Source of the DNA: Megamerina dolium
Taxonomy: Eukaryota; Arthropoda; Insecta; Diptera; Megamerinidae
DNA: 64,000 nucleotides
NCBI GenBank assembly: GCA_963854835.1
Contig: OY978529.1
Coordinates: 44,571,321-44,635,320 of the forward strand
Direction of reading: 5' to 3'
Shown here in pieces: positions 58,655 through 64,000 of this stretch. Under the pieces are notes generated by a model. That model made no database searches, was not told the origin of the DNA, and saw only the letters and a list, made by a program, of their open reading frames with translations. Both the position numbers and the translations under genes were made by a program. Numbering within the stretch: the first letter of the stretch is position 1; each line of letters begins with the position of its first letter.

Positions 58655-61621
58655 TACTCTACTTCCTCAGTGGGGTATCTCATATTTCGTTGGTGCAGGC
58701 GGTGGTGATGACAGTGCTACTGGTGAAAATACCTTATATTTAGTTCATATTAAAATTACTTCTCATAATACATATGCATATCTATGTTATATATCGTTGA
58801 CCACAAATGCTCATCGTGGATAGCGATATCGCGTCCCTTTAGCTTCTTTAACGTCATCAGTATATTATACTCTTAATAAGATCCGATTAAATTTAATTAC
58901 ATTTGGAATGTATATGCCCTTATTACCCTTTTTCGTTTTCATTTTTTGCTTTGATATGATGCCCACAGTGTTCGCGAACTGTTATTTTGATTATGCAATT
59001 TTATCTCATCATTGTCAACGGTATGTAGTAGACATGCTCTTCTTCCCATGATGATGTACAAATTTTTATGTACAACAAATATGAATTTTTTTTCAAATAT
59101 TATTGTGTTCGTGAGATAATAATAATATGAAATCAGGCTCGCAAAATAATCGACGATATTGTCTAACACCGTAATAATTGCAATTGCAATTATTGCTTTG
59201 GACAAATCTTTTCGTCTTTACTAATCTAATCTTCTTTACTAATTATCCACAAAAGAATTGTAAGCAATTATTATACAAATAAATTTACATAATTGGATTG
59301 TTAATGAGTTGCAAATCAATTGGAATTAGTATCTCATTTTCCGACAAGTTTTATAATTCTATTTGAGTCAAGTAGAAAAAGGGATTTAATGAACTAGAAG
59401 ATGGAAGTATAAGATTAAAATATTAAAACCGGATGAGTGAACTTCCATGCCATAATTCCTTTAATACATATAGTGTATATTAAAGTGCTGCATGAGCGTG
59501 CTTTTTCGCATATTCGGCCTCAGTATCTACAGAGTATCTTCAGTTCAGATACTATTCTAAAAGTTTCATTGTAAAAAGTTATTTATCTTGAAGCCTATCT
59601 CTTGAAATTTTGTTATTTCTGAAAATTTTAATACTAAGGCAACTCTTTTTTTTTTTTTTTTTGAAGGAAGTTCTCAGCATGATTACATTTTTTGTACAGT
59701 CTTATGAAGTTACATTCAATTTGTGTACAATTGCCAGTATACGTCGTTAGTAATGAGACAAAACTTCCATTAAAATTGCATTATGTTTTTGTGATCAAAG
59801 TAAATAAAAAAAAATATGGTTATAACTACAATTTTTTATTTCATTTCACTCTCAATTAATGAAGTTGATTGTCTGCACGTACAATAAAAACGGCATATTT
59901 ATTGAGGTTAACAATATGCATATTTATGTATCGCATGAAACACATGAGTATACTCACATAATAATTCTACTCATACTCAATTCAGCTTTACAACACTCTT
60001 CCGCTCTACTATACTCTATTAACCTCAGTAATGATGTGCATTGTTTTTAGTATTCATAAGAAATTTCCTTTGATTATCAAAATATCAACAAAGTAGTATG
60101 TTGTAAGTAAAAAATTTTAATTTTTTGCTACGTACATCTAAGGTTCGTTCTTTAACCAACCATATAGAAAGTGATGGGAAAGTGCAAATGTGAAAGCTAT
60201 ATTTAGCTATACATTGGCAAGATATGTACACAAGGAAATTGTGGAGGCGGTTGTTAAAATTTAAATATGAAATATAAAATAATGATAGACTTGAAGAAAT
60301 TTAATTTAGAATCAAGCATTAAATAATTAAGAACTTGCTGACTTACACATTTTTTAGTTAATTCCACCAAAAAAAAAAATTAGATGAAACTGAATTAAGT
60401 TTCTTCATAGTTAAATTAATCTAAATTATAGATTAACTTACCCAATTGATTTATTAAAAAATATGTTGTAAGCAAATTTCCTATTCTAATTACTATATAC
60501 TATAACTTAGTAGATTCTGACAGGCCAAGCACATCCAGGGGCTGCACATCTAGACCTTCATACAGCAGGAAGATTGCGGTATTAACAGTTTAATCGAGAT
60601 CTAGTTGCTCGTTGGTGATAAATACCACAGAGTGGAACGTTTTTCTATAATTAGGGGAGATTCTCTAACTATAGCAAACTTAAGTGCTTATTCATTTTGT
60701 GTGACTGAGAAATTAATGAATAAATAATAAATAAAATTTTTTAATTACTTCGTCGGCCAAGGGGGAATCTATCGCCCTGATACCTCTGACTACGACACTG
60801 TGTTATCGTATTATTATATTTAAAAACAGCTGTTTAAATTTGATTATGACATACCAAAGCGAAATACGACAGAGAGAATTCGGTTACCAATGTTTTTGCG
60901 TCTTCTATTTCCAATATTGTACTTTGAATTTGTAGTAACCAAATACCTCATTCAATTTATTTAGTATAGTGCTCACAATAAGGTTGTGTTTTAATTACGT
61001 ATTTTTCATTGTATATCATATAATTATTTTGTTGGTCGTGGATTATACTACTTTACACTCCGACATGATTACGAGGCCACCAATATTACGATTATCGACC
61101 TAATTTGAATGCTATCTATCTATTTGAATGCTTAAAATCTATATCTATATCTATATATATCACGCTATAAAACCGCTACTTTTTATTAGATTTATGTTAC
61201 TTTAGTCCTTTAATAGTTTACACATCCTCCCCCTAATCTAATTACTTTAATAAACAAATGTTTGCATTGAATACAACTTTTTTTTTTTTTTACTTTAAAT
61301 GTTTTGTTTGATTTTTGTTCTCACTTCGACTTTCCTATTTTTGGCATATAGTAGACAACAACTGGTAACATCAGCAGCGGGAAATTTTTAAAATTAGAAT
61401 TTGAACTAATTTTGAAATGTACCAGCACACCATATGCTCAAAAAGTCACACACTCTCACTCTCACGCTCTCTCTCTCTCGCGCTTTCTCTCTCGTTCTTA
61501 TCCCTTCCATTAATTCTATAAGACGACTAAAAGAAGTTTGTTGTAATAAATGTAATAAAAACAGCAACATTTTTTATAGGGCAATGTAAAGCTGGCTGGC
61601 TGGCTGGTCATAGTGTTTGTA
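58655..61621. other. no gene seen
   Basis: AT-rich sequence. A block at 59806-59862 resembles 48462-48523 (shared TATTTCATTTCACT and AATGAAGTT), and a hAT-like end lies near 60787-60801. Confidence 0.5.
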
Positions 61622-62534
61622 AAGGGTGATTTTATAAGAGCCTTCGGATTTAATTTAAAAAAAAGCACATAAAATTTAAAGAAATGTATGAAATCTTTGA
61701 GTGGATAGAACAATCTATATAATTCAATGTTTAAAAATGATTTCATGTAAATGTTGACCGCGGCTGCGCCTCAAATCGTTCATACGCTGTGACCAATTTT
61801 GGCATACTCTCTCCAACATATCGGCCGGTATCTCACGAATAAATTCTTCAATATTGGCTTCTAGTGCGGCAACCGTTGCGGGCTTGTCGCTATAGACATA
61901 AGCCTTAACATAGCCTCACAAAAAATAGTCTAAAGGCGTTAAATCGCACGATCTAGGCGACCAATTGACCGGCCCCAAACGTGAAATAAACTGTTCACCG
62001 AACTCGCCTCTCAATTGGGCGATTGTTTCGCCTGCTGTGTGGCATGTGGCATCGTCTTGTTGAAACCACATGTCAGCCAAGTCCAGCACTTCCATTTTGG
62101 GCAAAAAAAGTTTGTAATCATCGCAGGGTTGCGCTCGCCATTCACAGTAACGTTCCTGCCTTGAAAAAACACGGTCCAATGATGCCACCGGCCCATAATC
62201 CACACCAAACAGTGCATTTTTCGGGATGCATTGGCAGTTCTTGCAATGCTTGTGGCTGCTGTTCATACCAAATACGGCAATTTTGATTGTTCACGTATCC
62301 ATTCAACCAGAAATGAGCTTCGTCGCTGAACACAAAAAAATACACGATACCGAGCATGAATTTTGATAATAAAATTCAATAATCTGCAAGCGTTGTTCAT
62401 TTGTAAGTCGATTCATGGTTAAATACACAATACAGACCAAACTGAACATGTTTGACAGTAACATGTTACACGAAAAGAGCTGAGCTGCCAAAAAACAGTG
62501 TTGCCAAAAAGAAAGTTGCTAAAAAATCACCCTG
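61622..62534 (-). mobile_element. DDxD transposon of the Tc1/mariner superfamily, internally deleted
   Basis: Ends AGGGTGATTTTATAAGAGC and the inverse TAGCAACTTTCTTTTTGG side ending AAATCACCCTG, with TA at 61620-61621 and 62535-62536. On the minus strand the protein starts MNRLTNEQRLQIIEFYYQN, jumps to FSDEAHFWLNGYVNNQNCR, MHPEKCTVWCGLWAGGIIGP, shifts frame, then WFQQDDATCHTAGE and PRSCDLTPLDYFL. There are 36 residues between the last two catalytic Asp positions. The DNA-binding part is mostly deleted and the C-terminus is lost. Confidence 0.88.
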
Positions 62535-64000
62535 TACTTCGTGGTACACATAGGAGTGAATGTATTTAGATATATATAAATGCAATATTCGTATATACAT
62601 ATATATGTACATATATATTATGTATGAATTAATACTAGTACTGTTCTAGTTTAGAACAACGATAGAACGAGTGAAAACAAGGTGTGAACAAGCAAACATT
62701 TAATATGTATTAGTATTTTACTGACTGAAAATATTGTATAATAGCCGTGTTTTATACGACACTCGTACTTAGCTAGCATTGATGAATACATGGAAAAACA
62801 ACAACAAAGGTGTTAACTTTACCTCGTATAACTATAGACGCTGAAAAAAATTAGAATGCCCGCTTAGTTCGGTGCTGTCAATTATTTAAATTTTTTCTAC
62901 TGTATACATACATACATAGATTATATTGCTTATCGATATGTATTTTTATTTAATTGCTTGTCATAAATGTGCTTGTTCGATGCTGCAGGCAAAGTGGTAG
63001 TTTGCATACTGCGCAAGATCCAATTGTACTACGTCATACGGAACATATTTACGAAAATATTTCACATACTTTATAAATACTTTGCTCATAAGAATGTCAC
63101 TGAGTAACAAGATTTTAAGTACATATTGAAAATCACCTTCACGTGGTGTTAAAGTTAGAACGTATTCTCAGAGTAAAATCTCATTTTAAGATGACTATAA
63201 TAGGTTTAGAACTGTATTAATGTTAGAACGCATTCTAAATTGTTGAAAATGTTATTTTATCTGAACTATAATTATGGTCTCATATCAATTCGTCGAATGT
63301 CACATTCGATTATAATTGCATTGATTTTATGTACATATGTATGTATATTAAAATTAAATCATTTACAGATAATTATTATTTACCATAGCAGACAAGTATG
63401 TCAAATATAAGCAAACAATCAAATTTACTCACTTATATAACATGTTCATAGATGTTGTTATTATTGTTAAACGCTCACTTAGCAATACATTTGCTATTGT
63501 CGTTGTATTTTTTCTTTTCATGATGCTACTATTGTTGATATTGCTCTTGTCAACAACAAAACACACAATTGCTGCTGATAGTAAACGCATATCACTTCTA
63601 TACATTTACTGTTGACACGTTATATGCGTGATACGCTTAATTCACACACATACATTGGCACGAACGCACGCACGTAAGCATGAAAACTTTCCTAAATCAA
63701 TTAAATGCAATGATGTAGAGCAAAAAAAAAAATTACCATTAAATACGAGTACAATACTAATGTCACAATAACATCGCAAACACCGAGAAAAATCATTAAA
63801 ATGCCACAAACAGGTACATGTACAAAATACAACTGCGACAATCAATATTGCAACCTATAATGAGTGTGCCAGTGCTTCTTTTATTCTCCAACTTCAATGG
63901 TGGTGATGAGATGAGCATACATATGTATGCACATGTATTTATTTACAACATGTATGACTGCTCCAATAAGCAAACACAACAACATCGCATGTGAGCACAA
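62535..64000. other. no gene seen
   Basis: AT-rich sequence with TATG-type short repeats. No exon or repeat recognised to the window end. Confidence 0.55.

Noticed and set aside
59806..59862. Repeat pair with 48462-48523
   Set aside because: Only short AT-rich blocks agree, too weak to call a repeat family.

Overview
The window reads as nuclear DNA of a higher (cyclorrhaphan) fly. It is AT-rich and gene-poor, with short GT-AG introns in its one complete gene, long introns in another, and many mariner/Tc1-class transposons and tRNA-derived SINEs. Tephritid fruit flies fit best. That placement comes from overall sequence feel and TE content; no marker gene proves it.

Only two loci are well supported. 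The first is a complete seven-exon beta-hexosaminidase gene of the HEXA/HEXB type (GH20, 527 codons, + strand, 26127-28177). The second is a large gene on the minus strand whose exons I place at 55527-55624, 33768-33879, 30105-30221, 18930-19178 and 10014-10563. The phases of these exons agree: all donors leave one base, and two exons start right after an upstream stop or a splice acceptor, so they look like alternative first coding exons. The hexosaminidase sits antisense inside the intron between 30105 and 19178. I do not recognise the host protein; what is visible is low-complexity and Ser/Ala/Gln-rich.

The rest is intron and intergenic DNA dominated by repeats. From left to right: 0-5 kb holds a short tandem repeat, SINE pieces and a decayed LINE. 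7-13 kb holds a mariner MITE, SINEs, a large (AT)n block and a mariner corpse split by a SINE. 15-18 kb holds a PIF/Harbinger-like element, a 5'-inverted SINE and a peculiar dispersed repeat. 23.6-25 kb holds a maT-type transposase remnant and LINE scraps. 28-30 kb holds a mariner interrupted by a SINE. 32-33.7 kb holds mariner, LINE and tandem-repeat scraps. 35-46 kb holds several MITE-like elements and a hAT relic. 46.6-47 kb holds a near-complete SINE. 48-50.7 kb holds mariner relics. 51.6-53.2 kb holds a structurally intact Tc1-like transposon with an uninterrupted DD34E transposase. 57.9-58.7 kb and 61.6-62.5 kb hold two more internally deleted Tc1/mariner-superfamily elements.

The observations most worth follow-up are: the SINE family with two alternative tails, one ending in CCTAA-like repeats; a SINE copy with the exact structure expected from twin priming; the complete Tc1 element; substitutions at normally invariant glycines in the hexosaminidase active-site motifs; the alternative-first-exon logic of the host gene; and an unnamed dispersed repeat recurring at six places. 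No CRISPR array, operon or prokaryotic system is present.
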